The translations under genes were made by a program, and so were the position numbers. A stretch of DNA of 64,000 nt. Origin: Andrena cerasifolii. Taxonomy: Eukaryota; Arthropoda; Insecta; Hymenoptera; Andrenidae. Within the stretch, counting starts at the first letter, position 1, and each line of letters begins with the position of its first letter. The stretch covers positions 2,976,001-3,040,000 of the forward strand of contig NC_135123.1 of assembly GCF_050908995.1 (NCBI RefSeq), in the 5' to 3' direction. The notes below the pieces were generated by a model that saw only the letters and a list, made by a program, of their open reading frames with translations, was not told where the DNA came from and did not search any database. Below, piece after piece: positions 54,275 to 64,000 of the stretch.

Positions 54275-54286
54275 GGAGGAGGGCAA
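54275..54286 (+). promoter_or_regulatory. Polypurine tract before the 3' LTR
   Basis: GGAGGAGGGCAA lies immediately before the TG start of the LTR. Purine tracts at this point prime second-strand synthesis in LTR retrotransposons. Part of it is the duplication made by the adjacent hAT MITE. Confidence 0.65.
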
Positions 54287-54577
54287 TGTTACGAGCACGA
54301 AGTATGCAAATTAGGAGCACGGAGTATGCATGGGTCATAATTATTGTACATAGAAGAAGATGCTCTCTTACCGACCGGGGTCAATAGAACAAGGCAGAAG
54401 AGATCTGAATTAGCTGTCACGCTAACAAGACGTGTGTATGTGCATGTATAACCAGATGCTAATCACTAAGCTGTAATATTCCTTTAAGTGTTACAAATAA
54501 AGTGCTGTACAGTTAGATAGTTCCTAAAGCTTTGTATAAATAAAATATGACCCAAGACGAGGCACCGAGACCCAACA
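54287..54577 (+). repeat. gypsy 3' LTR
   Basis: It starts TGTTACGAGCACG and ends GAGACCCAACA, the TG...CA form with TGTTA/(C)AACA ends typical of gypsy LTRs. It contains a short direct repeat (GAGCACGAAGTATGCA and GAGCACGGAGTATGCA) and AATAAA signals near 54497 and 54537. 291 bp. No second LTR is in the window, so its age cannot be estimated. Confidence 0.75.
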
Positions 54578-56049
54578 ATATTAATATTCACAAAGTACTT
54601 CCAAACAAACGATCTTCCTTCCTGCGAAAACAGAGTTATTCTATTATCCGAACAATGTGTGTCATGATTATTTCGAATAATTAAAGTTCTACTGTATTAT
54701 TTACTTTTATTTGTGTATATATAGAACGCCAGGATTAAAGCAGGTTCCTGGTGTAATATTGCAAGTTACTATTCAGTTAGCCTTATTATTTCACTGCCAG
54801 TGTCACCTATTAACTTTTGTGAACTTATCGATGTCTCAAGAATACAGCATTTCTAGATATAATCCTTGCATTAGGAGCGCGTCGCGGTAATATTTTTGTT
54901 GCTGCAGAATTTCTGAGTTAATAACACAGAATTACTAAAATATCAATATATTGTGTCTATTATCTTATTCTTTTGTGTGTTAAATTACGTTTCGCATCAG
55001 GACAAAAGTCGCGCGCTCAGCAAATTTTCAAAATCATTTTTCTCAGAAACGAAGCTTTCTATGAAAAATACTCATTCCAGAATATCGAGTCTATCTGACT
55101 ATTTTTTTTTTTTTAATAATCTCTTGTTGGGTTGCACGTATGTACTATATATAAGGCTTTAGTTGACATCCGTCGGGTGAATTTTCACATGCTGGAATCA
55201 AACTTCAAAAATACATACGCAAATCCTGTATATTACATCGTCGTAGAGTGTAATGCAGGTATGTCTAATTCACCATAACTTTTTATGTAGTTTTTCTCTT
55301 TCTGTTAGCTATAACATTCCGACGATGAAAATACGCCGCTTTATTCAGAAAAATTCTGATGATATTGAAATCTAAAAAATATGACCTTGAGACAAAGTAT
55401 TCTTTTTTTATTATTATTCTCCGGGAAACAACAATATTTTACGCAGATGATTTTTTATGTCGTTGAAAGCAGCGAAAAGTATTTTAGGTTCTAATGTTAG
55501 ATGAGTCATCGTGTAGGTACATAGAGGGAGCATTCATTTTCAAAGATAATTCTTTCCCTCCTGCTGATTTTAAGTCAGACTTTTATTTAAATTTTCTATT
55601 GAAACTGTCGTATGCATTTGCCTCTAATGTCAATACACAATGGAGATCTTCGTAGCAGTTAAATAAATACATTTCGGAAAACCTTTAATTCGTATCAATT
55701 AATTACAGACATTTCATACTGGCAACCTCGTTGTTAAAGAAGTGAACGTTTCGTATATCTTGACAAAAAGTAATCGAGGAGACTTAAATGAGGTCTGAAA
55801 GATCAAGAATATAGGCAAGCCACAAAATACTGTGGTTCGAGCTATGTGTCAGGACATATATTGTAATTTGTACACAACTGATTTATATATATGTATACTT
55901 ATGTCGAGTAACCATTTCTACTCTATTTTCACAGGTAAAGTACGTTCCTAATTGTAAGTTCTTCGACCTCTTTTTTTAGATCATCCTGCCTACGATATGT
56001 CAATGTTCATTCAAACCTTCTATCCGGTGTTTACACTGGACCAAGCGAG
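54578..56049. other. AT-rich unique DNA, no recognised feature
   Basis: No repeats, no family-like frames. The plus frame 54953-55162 is low complexity. Confidence 0.35.
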
Positions 56050-57660
56050 GGTGCTTTGATGAGAATATTTGTGGATCAAGGATGCTGCGGTAAGTTCCCT
56101 CTCGACAATAGCATTATCATCCCTTTCCTTCTGTCCTGTGTACTTGAGTGGACGCGTGCACGGGCCGCACTTAATGGAGTTTAGGCACACTACTTTTCAC
56201 TTTTCTCGCACTTTCCACGACCACGGGAACATCGTGACACTCCGCGGATGCACTTTGTCACCGACCGTTCCCAGTAGCACCGAAACTAGGGAAGAAACGA
56301 GAGAATACGCCGGTGAATGAAACGCCGCTCCACGGAACCACTTGCCAGGGCTAGAAAAACGATTAGAAATCAAACGGATAAGGTGGGAGGGCTTGACGAA
56401 CGATTTCGTGAGAAAACATCTCCCGGTGTCCTAACCCCGTTTCTTGCGCGGAGGGTGAAAACCACGAAAGCCGGAGCGGTTACGGACGTGCGCGTCGACT
56501 CGGCCAGCCAAACTGATGGATTTCGGTAGGTCTGTTTCTGCGAACGTTATTCGGTACGCGCTTCTCCTCGGGGAAGCTCCTTAAACGGATTCTCTTGCGA
56601 ACGGAGCCAGCACTATTGTTTCCCTGCGAAGGGTATCGCCTCGGTGTGCGATACACTGCAGCCTGTGGAGTTCTGAGCATGCGAAATGTCGCCTGCCACC
56701 CCCGCCCGGTGGTCACGTGGTTGGCCGGCTCGTCTCTCTCACTCCTCCCTGTTCTCGCTATCTCTGTCCTTCGTCCCCTCTTCGTCCTGCTGCCAGTATT
56801 CCCCTGCGTTGTCTCGTTTCGTCCGTTGGACGTGTACAGGTCGCTCGTTAATTAGAGTGAGAAGAGGTGACGGCAGCTTGGTTGACCATTCCTCTGTCGG
56901 ACAGAGAGGCAGACAATAGGAGGATGGAGCGTAATGCGCGAAGAAGAAAGAGGCACAGCTGGATTACCCCGCGTTCGAATAATTGTCACCTCCTGTCACC
57001 GTTCCTTTCTATGAACCGCCGTGGACTCACGAATCCCGCTTCTTTTTGCTTACAAACCGAAGCCGATGCGCGTATTGAAATAGAGATCGCGAATGCCAGG
57101 TTTGATAAACACGAAGCAATGGTTTTCCTGCAGCGAAAACACCGGAATCGGCGGAACGGAATATTCACGGCTAAATGTAATCGCACGTATTGCCCGTGCA
57201 GCAGGATTTTAATCCGCGAAGAGACACTCAGGAGTTATGAACGGTTGCGTAGCCTCGATGATGATTCTTCATCGTTAACCTCTGATCGATAGTGTTTCTT
57301 CCCCCGTTGACTCTTGACGGCCCGTGTACACGGTTATTTCGGATATAACATCTGTTTTAGACGGGACAAGTTTCGAAATATATGCGTGGGACCAGGCGAT
57401 ACGACAACGATTTCTTCGGTTGCTCCTTTTGGAGTAGCGATCCTCAGCAGTGTCTGTGTCTTCGTTTTTTTCCCCCCTTTGTTTTATAATCGGAGATAGA
57501 GAATTCTTGACGGGAGGTCCAGTGGCCCCACGTCATACTCGCTGGCTTCTTGGAAGGAGACTGTTCCTGCCTTCTTTTTCGTCTCTTTATCGATTATGGC
57601 ATGATAAAAGTGGCGCGAGACGTTTGTTCTGTCCTAGCGTGTTAGAATAAAACTCTTCCT
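56050..57660. other. CpG-richer, repeat-poor block; possible promoter or first exon
   Basis: Base composition shifts to more GC and CpG than the flanks. None of the element termini seen elsewhere occur here. Pyrimidine-rich DNA (TCTCTCTCACTCCTCCC at about 56731) and a donor-like CGGTAAGT (56088) are present. Open frames (56317-56529, 56595-56855, 56867-57292, 57314-57499) show no family similarity. A host gene's 5' region is possible but not shown. Confidence 0.3.
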
Positions 57661-58574
57661 CGGACAAAAGGTGAAATGATCTGCTTTGAGGGACGCGACC
57701 GATTTAATTTCCAAATTTCACGTTTCTCTTTGTCTATTTCGGAATTAAAATTGTTCGAATTAATCCTAAAACTGTATGTGTAGATACCTACTGTTTTGCG
57801 GCTAACGTCTCCGTAGATCTGTTTGCACTTTTCAGTGACATAATTTTTTACGATATTTAAACGCTATCGTTAAAAAGGGAAAAATTAATTTCCCAAAAAC
57901 TGTTGAAAATGCTAAATTAAAGCATGAATTATTTTCCACAACAGATATCTATGCATTTAAATATTTACTTCGTACAGCACACGCACACACCTGATTCATT
58001 ATTTTGTCTGAATGAATTAACATTTTCAATGGTGCACATACACATAAACTAGACGAGCTGATTTGCAAGATAGAAGTAATGCCGCTACATAAATTTACTA
58101 AAATAATATAGTTATTTGCACAAGTGGATACGCACTAGGTATATATGGCATATGGAAAATAAGAAAAAAAGAAGTGGAAAAAATAATTTTCTTTGTAGCA
58201 AAGTTTCTCCGAAATCGCTGTACGACGTTATGAATATTTATATGAAGCCTAAGTAAGGTTCAGAGTGATGACAGTGTTCCTATCAGGTGATGCTCATACT
58301 CTTGACTATAATGAGGAGAATAAGGTGAGACATTGGCAACAACCTAATTTTGCATAATTCCAACTACATCCGACGCGCATTTTATACTATGGATTTTAAA
58401 ATTTCCTAGATCTAGATAGTGTTGGCATAAACGTTTAAAAAATTGCTTTCATCTATCATATAAAAACGATCGTCTTCCACTCTTTCGTAGTGCAATTTCT
58501 AGTTTAAGATTGTGTTTAGCATACTTTAACGTGTATATTTTTATAATGTATAGCGGATTTCTAAAAATAGCGAA
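57661..58574. other. AT-rich DNA, no recognised feature
   Basis: Nothing gene-like or structured was seen. Confidence 0.35.
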
Positions 58575-58577
58575 TTA

Positions 58578-59513
58578 CACTGTCCAACAAAATTAATCTT
58601 TTTTTCTGTTCTTTAACATTCAATAGCCGTTTCTTATAGATTTTTGTGCGCTGAAAACGAATCCGTAAACCGTTTATCGCCATCACCCTCAGTTTTCGAG
58701 AAATTCGATTTTTAAAAAAAAAGCAATTTTCAAATTTGAGCATGTTTTGTGTTGAAACAGTAATAGTTATTCGGTTGCATGTCTGTCAAATTATTCTTTA
58801 AACCCTCCCGAATACAAAAGAATCACCCGAAATGCACCCACTTTTGCAGATATTTTTTAATTTATTTCCAAAACTAAGGTTCTAGGAGAAAATCTGACTA
58901 CTCCACGCGATGCAGCAGAAAATTTTCTTTCGGAAACCACCAACAGAAGTGCTAAGTCGCGTTTTGTTTTCAATACAGAAGCGAAATAGTTTGGCAAAAC
59001 GTGTGCCGTCGACAGTGGTGGTCACGCGCGTTAAGCGATTGTGTGACGCTGAGCGGCAGTGTATCGCGCGCCGCCGTTGAGTACCACTGTCGACGCCGCA
59101 CGTTTTGCCAAAGTATTTCGCTTCTGTATTGAAAACAAAATGTGTCTTACCAGTTCTGTTGATGCTTTCCGAAGGAAAATTGTCTGCCGCGTCGCGTGGT
59201 GTAGTCAGATTTTCTCCTAGAACCTTAGTTTTGGAAATAAATTCAAAAATATCTGCAAAAGTGGGTGCATTTCGGGTGATTCTTTTGTATTCGGGAGGGT
59301 TTAAAGAATAATTTGACGTAACAAGCAACCGAATAACTTATTACTGTTTCGACACAAAATATATAATAATTACTGTTTCGACACAAAATATGTTGAAAGT
59401 TGAAAATTTGCAGGTTTTTTTTTCAAAATTGAATTTCTCAAAAACTGAGGGTCACAAAAATCTGTAAGACACGGCTATTGAATCTAACAGACCAAAATGG
59501 CTGTTGAACAGTG
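58578..59513. mobile_element. 936-bp CAC..GTG palindrome, TTA duplication
   Basis: Ends CACTGTCCAACAAAATTAAT and, inverted, CACTGTTCAACAGCCATTTT, flanked by TTA (58575-58577 and 59514-59516). The arms run nearly the whole length and share CTCAGTTTTCGAGAAATTC, CTCCCGAATACAAAAG, GTTCTAGGAGAAAATCTGAC and GTTTGGCAAAACGTG. The right subterminal ACAGCCATTTTG matches the left end of the element at 48537. A fragment of the centre lies at 1305-1545. Frames 58882-59328 and 59105-59311 are shadows of the arms. Confidence 0.8.
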
Positions 59514-59516
59514 TTA

Positions 59517-61187
59517 TCTTTTCGAATGATACCGCTTTACGTGCTATCCAGGTCAGGCACGCGGTAAACTTATTGTTATAACAATTATTCTACAAAATAC
59601 TTACATTAAAATTAACGATAGCCCTATAGAACAGAATCAACGCATTATAGTTCACTTTTCAACCATCCAAATCTTCTATGAATCCTCAAAGGATTGCTTT
59701 TATTTACATTTTAAAAGAGGAAAGGAATATTGTGTTTTATATAAAAAAAATAAGGTACGGCATAATGACTTAATGCAATTTCACATAATAATAATTGCTT
59801 GTTGTGTCTAAACATTACCACTCGTTTCTAGAAATGGAGTAAAACAAATAGGTGTCCCCGAAAGGAATATAAGATTGCCAATAATTTTACTTAAATTTCG
59901 TAGTAGCAATTTCCTCACACAGTGTTCATAGAATGTACGATGTTTCGCTGATCCTGGCTAGTCATTTCGCTGCTTGAAATTGTTCAGAAATGTCCAGTTG
60001 CCTTTGATATTAATTCAGCGTAGCGTGCCAATTATCCTAAAGTTGAAGTTGATGAAAGAACGAGGTTGGATGCGAGATAAAGAAAAATGTGCTAGAATGC
60101 TGGATGGAGAAGAATGTGCAGTGGTTGCTTTATTATCTAGACTCTCAACCCTGATACATAATATTTCTCGTATCAAAGTGCACCCGCCAGCAAACGCGGT
60201 CATTGAAAATTTGTTTGGATTATGCACTACTTGCAAACGATAAATAGAAAATGCTGGGATACAAAGTAATCTGTCAATCGGGGAAGGATTTTCAGTAGGA
60301 ACCGGCAAAGGGGATTAGTATTTTTACATAATGACAGGTAGGTGTACGAGGGTCGGGGATAAGTACACCTGATCCGTCCGCGCTTGTAGTTTCATGGTAC
60401 AATGAATGAGAGGAATTTTTCTGAATTTCAGGAGAATTCGAAGCGTGTTTGTCTGGCAGTCTCTCAACCGAAATCCACGGAGTTTTATTTCCTTTAAAAC
60501 AAATCGTTTAACGCACGCTCAAAATACCCCACCACTCTGGCTTTGCGTTATTATTATTTTATGTGGCATATTAGTGAGATGATGAATGAATATTTTGTTA
60601 TTACTTTATGCAAGTTGCTTTACTTTAATTCGTGAATGAATAAATCTGGAAAAGTATGTTGAATTGAAAAATTCGAACATAAGAGGGATGAAGATAATAA
60701 TTGAGCAGGAATTAATGTTTTTGAGAAAAATATCAATAAGAGGAGGTGTTAGAAATATTTCCTTGTCATTTGTGATCCTCTTCTGAATTTCCTCTTCCTC
60801 CTCTATATTTTATTTAATGCAGAAAACAAAGACAATAAACCATAAAAAAAGAATCTAAACTTCAGTACGAATGTTGTATGTACACAAGGTTATAATAATC
60901 TTGTTAGAAATTCAAAAAACTTTTATTTAGTTCAAAATGATCTGGTTTATTTTCATTGTACTAATAATAAATATCTAATTGTGTGTATTCGAAGTGAATT
61001 TATTCCATAGATAAGTACATTCTTTTTCCAAAGAATTGTTTGGCCTTTAGCTTCGAACAAGTTTTTTGTCTACATTCACATCTTTATTAGGAATTTATTG
61101 GAAGCTTCGAAAGACTCATGTCACGTGCGAACTGGAGATTTGATTATATTTTACAATATTACTAACAAAGGAACTTTTCTGTTCTAC
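59517..61187. other. AT-rich unique DNA, no recognised gene
   Basis: The frames 59974-60243 (plus) and 60015-60308 (minus) overlap on opposite strands and match nothing known. No repeats were found. Confidence 0.35.
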
Positions 61188-61189
61188 TA

Positions 61190-62047
61190 GGGTGGGGCTA
61201 AAAGTCCTGTTTTTTCATATAAACCTATGTAAAATTTAGTAATAACAATCTAGAGATATCTGGTGTTATTTTGTATAAACTATAACTATTATGCTTTACG
61301 TTCACCAAGTTCGTTTGTTGATATTATTATTTTCTGTCGAGTTATACCACAAAATGTTTGTCAATGCAAAATGGACTTCTTGTAATATTAAACCTTTTCC
61401 TGTAATATTAAACTGAATAAGTAAAAAACTCTTTTCAAATCAACAAATATTTATTAAACCAATTCTTTTTGGTACCTATAGATAAAATATTGAAAGCAAA
61501 GCATGACTTCTTTAACAAAAAATAAAAAATATAAGTCAGAGGCTCACTTTGAACTAAGAACTAAAAAAAAACCCTCAACTAAAACAAAAACACTACTTAA
61601 AAACGTTGGCATCATTTCTTTAAACTTTGGCCATCTCATTATGAAAACAAACAATAAAATATATGTTTTCAGTCTGAGGGACTTTTTGCCCCAATGGTAC
61701 CTCTATAGTTTCTGCGATATATGCGTTAGAAAATATTATCGTTCAGCAATAAACAATATCATCCACACATTACTAAAGAAACTATACTATTACTTGACTG
61801 ATACGCATTTAAACTGTGGTTTACTTCGTATAAAAGAATAAAGACGACGTGTTTCTTTTAGTTTTCGATACATAAAATAACGAAGGCGTCGTGTAATTCG
61901 CAAGAACCTCTAGGAGCAACTGGCGACTCTGTAGTCACCTCTGTTCCTCCTCGCCTTTTACATAGCATACTGCGAAACTCAATGCATTTCTTAGGAATAG
62001 AGATTTTGAATTCGGGACTTTTTACCCGCCTGACTTTAACCCCACCC
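61190..62047. mobile_element. TA-flanked element, GGGTGGGG ends
   Basis: Left GGGTGGGGCTAAAAGTCC and right GACTTTAACCCCACCC are inverted, with a further AAAAGTCC match displaced inward on the right. TA flanks both (61188-61189 and 62048-62049). The 858-bp interior is AT-rich. The 112-codon frame 61503-61841 is lysine- and asparagine-rich, resembles no transposase I know, and is likely chance. Tc1/mariner-type by target. Confidence 0.65.
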
Positions 62048-62049
62048 TA

Positions 62050-63013
62050 ACCTATGAAAGTATTTTTATGTACACGAAACATTTACTTTGTATGAAACCC
62101 TTTCTCCATTATTTGTCAAGTAGATTTATACTCAGGTTATTCAAACAATTTGAATAAAGGGGAAGAATCAATTATTTTTAAATGACGTAACTTTTTTTAT
62201 CTACATACTTATTCTTCCCTAGATTTTATATGTGTATCATATAATAATGTATTTAATGCGTATATACGATATTTTACACATAGCGAGTTGCCAGGTAGTT
62301 ACGCAGGTTTTTATCATCTGAATGACAGTATTATTTAAAGGGAAGTCCTTCGAAATGCCTCTCCAAGTCTACATAGATCGTTGCCCAGAAACTAGAAACA
62401 AATGACTGCCGTCCGTAACTCGAGGATCAGTAGAGAGAAATGAGTAGCAAAGATAAATAAATCAACGTGTCGATAGGACAATTTATCACGTTATATTTGG
62501 CAAGCGAATTTCCTGCGAGGGGTGGCAAAATAGTGAGTGGAACGCATTGCACTACACTAAAACTTATGAATAAGTTTGGTCATCAATGAGCAATACCAAA
62601 ATACGCCCGATCAGAGGAGTACATAATATTATCGTAAGCAGACAAACGGCGTACATCCCGAAACATTAAAGCAAAAGCAATCATAAATACGCCGAAAACT
62701 AAGTGCAGAGGTTTCTTTACAAACTAACAGACAAATATCAGTCTGTCGACCTCCAGAAAAGAAATTCAAAAACAAGTAAACAGAAATGTTTTGCATCCGC
62801 TGAACCATTGGAATACTAGCTTTGCTACTCGGCTGCGCCCGAAATTTAGATTCTAATTTTATAAAAGAAAAAATTTTGATTAGTTTGTTTTGGCGAAAAT
62901 AGTCACATTTCTCTGGATTAGCCAGGCACAATGCGTCGAGGTACATTTCGTGACCCCCGAGTTTACCGTTCCAAAGGTTTTGGACGACAAACAAACACAC
63001 AAACATAAGAAAC
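62050..63013. other. AT-rich unique DNA, no recognised gene
   Basis: A minus-strand frame 62629-63054 crosses the SINE boundary at 63025 and so is not a gene as it stands. Nothing else was recognised. Confidence 0.35.
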
Positions 63014-63024
63014 ACTTTCTGCTT

Positions 63025-63281
63025 ACCAGCGGCCGTAGCCGAGATGGAAAACACCGGTTCTCGTTAGATCACCGAAGTTAAGCATCACGGGGCGGTGTAC
63101 TGGGGAAAGATGGGAGACCACCTTTCACCCGGTGCGCTGTTGCTGCTGGGACCCGAAGGAGAGAGGAGGGAACAAAAAAATGGGACTCTATAGTGTTTGT
63201 TGGGCAATATGAGCAAAAAAATAAGCTTGAAACGCCATCCTGCTTAATAAAACACAGGAAAACAATAAAAACAAACAAACA
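63025..63281 (+). mobile_element. 5S-rRNA-derived SINE, copy 2
   Basis: It has the same plan as copy 1 and is closer to 5S: ACCAGCGGCCGTAGCCGAGA, ACACCGGTTCTCGTTAGATC, ACCGAAGTTAAGCATCACGG and AAGATGGGAGACC. The tail after TTGCTGCTGGGACCCGAAGG matches copy 1 through GCTTGAAACGCCATCCTG to ACACAGGAAAACAA, then A-rich. The 11-bp duplication ACTTTCTGCTT is perfect (63014-63024 and 63282-63292). 257 bp. Confidence 0.92.
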
Positions 63282-63292
63282 ACTTTCTGCTT

Positions 63293-64000
63293 TATAGTAT
63301 AAGATATGTGACTTATGATGAAAACTTCTGGCAAAGTGTAATTTTTCCCAATGACACAGAAATTAATTTCTTTGGACTGGATGGGGGAAAAAAATCGTAT
63401 GGAGGCACAAGAATACACAGAATCAGAAAGATAATATTTGCTCGAGAATAAAGCATGGGAGTGAATGTGTGATGTTATGGGGATGTATAGGGACAAACTG
63501 TACCGGTTACAAATGCTGTGCATTTTCTATTTTCATCAGGGCAACGAGCCCAATGAGAAACAAAGAATGTTTCTTGTATAGTACAACAATGATTACCTAC
63601 TCTATAACGCATAAAAATTATTTATCAAACACATCCCTCCCCCAACCCCTCCCTCCCCCAGATCGACCTTAAACCAATCAAGCATGTTTGGAAATAATAA
63701 AAATCTAAACTGTTAGATTGCGATTTAACGATCATAAACGACTTCAAAACGAAACCACGCGAAGAATAAGAAACAAATTTCACCTCCTCTTACAAGGAAT
63801 TGATTGCATCTACGCCCCATTTATAGGCCCCCAATGATAACAAAGGATACACATTTTTAATACACTGAATTAAATATTAAAAATATATTAGAAACTAAAA
63901 TTTATTTATCTGCACACTCAGTTTCATTTTAGCAAAATACCTTTTTCATTTTCTAATAGGTACATGTTCGCTATTATTTATGTTATATTATGATTTCCGG
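63293..64000. other. AT-rich unique DNA, no recognised feature
   Basis: No family-like frames. A C-rich CCCTCCCCCAACCCCTCCCT stretch lies at about 63637-63660. Confidence 0.35.

Larger units (their letters stand above)
50187..54577 (+). mobile_element. Ty3/gypsy retrotransposon, 5' half missing
   Basis: Pol from within reverse transcriptase through integrase is readable but broken, followed by an unknown frame, a polypurine tract and a 3' LTR. Gag, protease and the 5' LTR are absent. The element starts where the CACTA-like palindrome ends at 50183. A TA-flanked DNA element (52013-52501) and a hAT MITE (54018-54274) are inserted within it. Confidence 0.85.

Noticed and set aside
56867..57292. 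Host gene of 141 codons
   Set aside because: No motif, no recognisable splice structure and no family. Left as part of an unassigned CpG-richer block.
62629..63054. A 141-codon minus-strand gene
   Set aside because: Its first codons lie in the SINE head, so the start is an artefact of the insertion. The rest matches nothing known.

Overview
This window is eukaryotic and almost certainly arthropod (insect) nuclear DNA. It is AT-rich, has no operons or prokaryote-type genes, and is packed with dead or short mobile elements. The mix of I-clade and Jockey-type LINEs, a Ty3/gypsy element, hAT, Tc1/mariner, piggyBac-type and Mutator-like relics and a 5S-rRNA-derived SINE fits an insect. Hymenoptera is my best guess from general sequence flavour, but the sequence does not prove it. 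I found no intact host protein gene. Only 56050-57660 (CpG-richer, repeat-poor) looks as if it could hold a promoter or first exon.

Layout. 1-7000: a relic hAT (1812-6917, 8-bp target-site duplication matching 6/8) has been invaded by a palindromic element (1903-3226), a TA-flanked element (3420-4248) and a complete but dead Tc1-like DD34E element (4512-6283). Its own transposase survives only as the dimerisation domain (6370-6642). 7345-8062: Jockey-type LINE 3' end. 8280-9780: composite palindrome. 10195-10913: Ac-like hAT with a perfect 8-bp TSD and a dense GTGATT array. 11880-12310: Mutator-like transposase relic. 12500-25600: a run of short elements (TA-, TTAA- and 8-bp-TSD types), satellites and minisatellites. 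26031-30050: I-clade LINE on the minus strand (EN, RT and RNase H domains plus a zinc-knuckle ORF1). 30618-41826: further short elements, a broken hAT transposase and a tRNA-like relic. 42274-44671: 5S-derived SINE, then two TTAA elements sharing one TTAA. 46342-50183: two hAT elements and a 1.65-kb CACTA-like palindrome. 50187-54577: 3' part of a gypsy retrotransposon with its 3' LTR, itself carrying two DNA-element insertions. 54578-64000: mostly unique DNA with a second CACTA-like palindrome, a TA-flanked element and a second 5S-derived SINE.

The elements do not work together as a pathway. The window records layered insertions whose order can be read from nesting. The strongest new-looking signals are the back-to-back TTAA elements, the perfect 88-bp palindrome inside a hAT element, the two CAC..GTG palindromes that share a subterminal motif and TTA duplications, the 204-bp inverted-repeat satellite also found in non-tandem form, and the paired 5S-derived SINEs with clear duplications. 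All boundaries were read by eye from terminal inverted repeats (TIRs) and target-site duplications (TSDs). Family names rest on motifs and TSD length, not on database searches.
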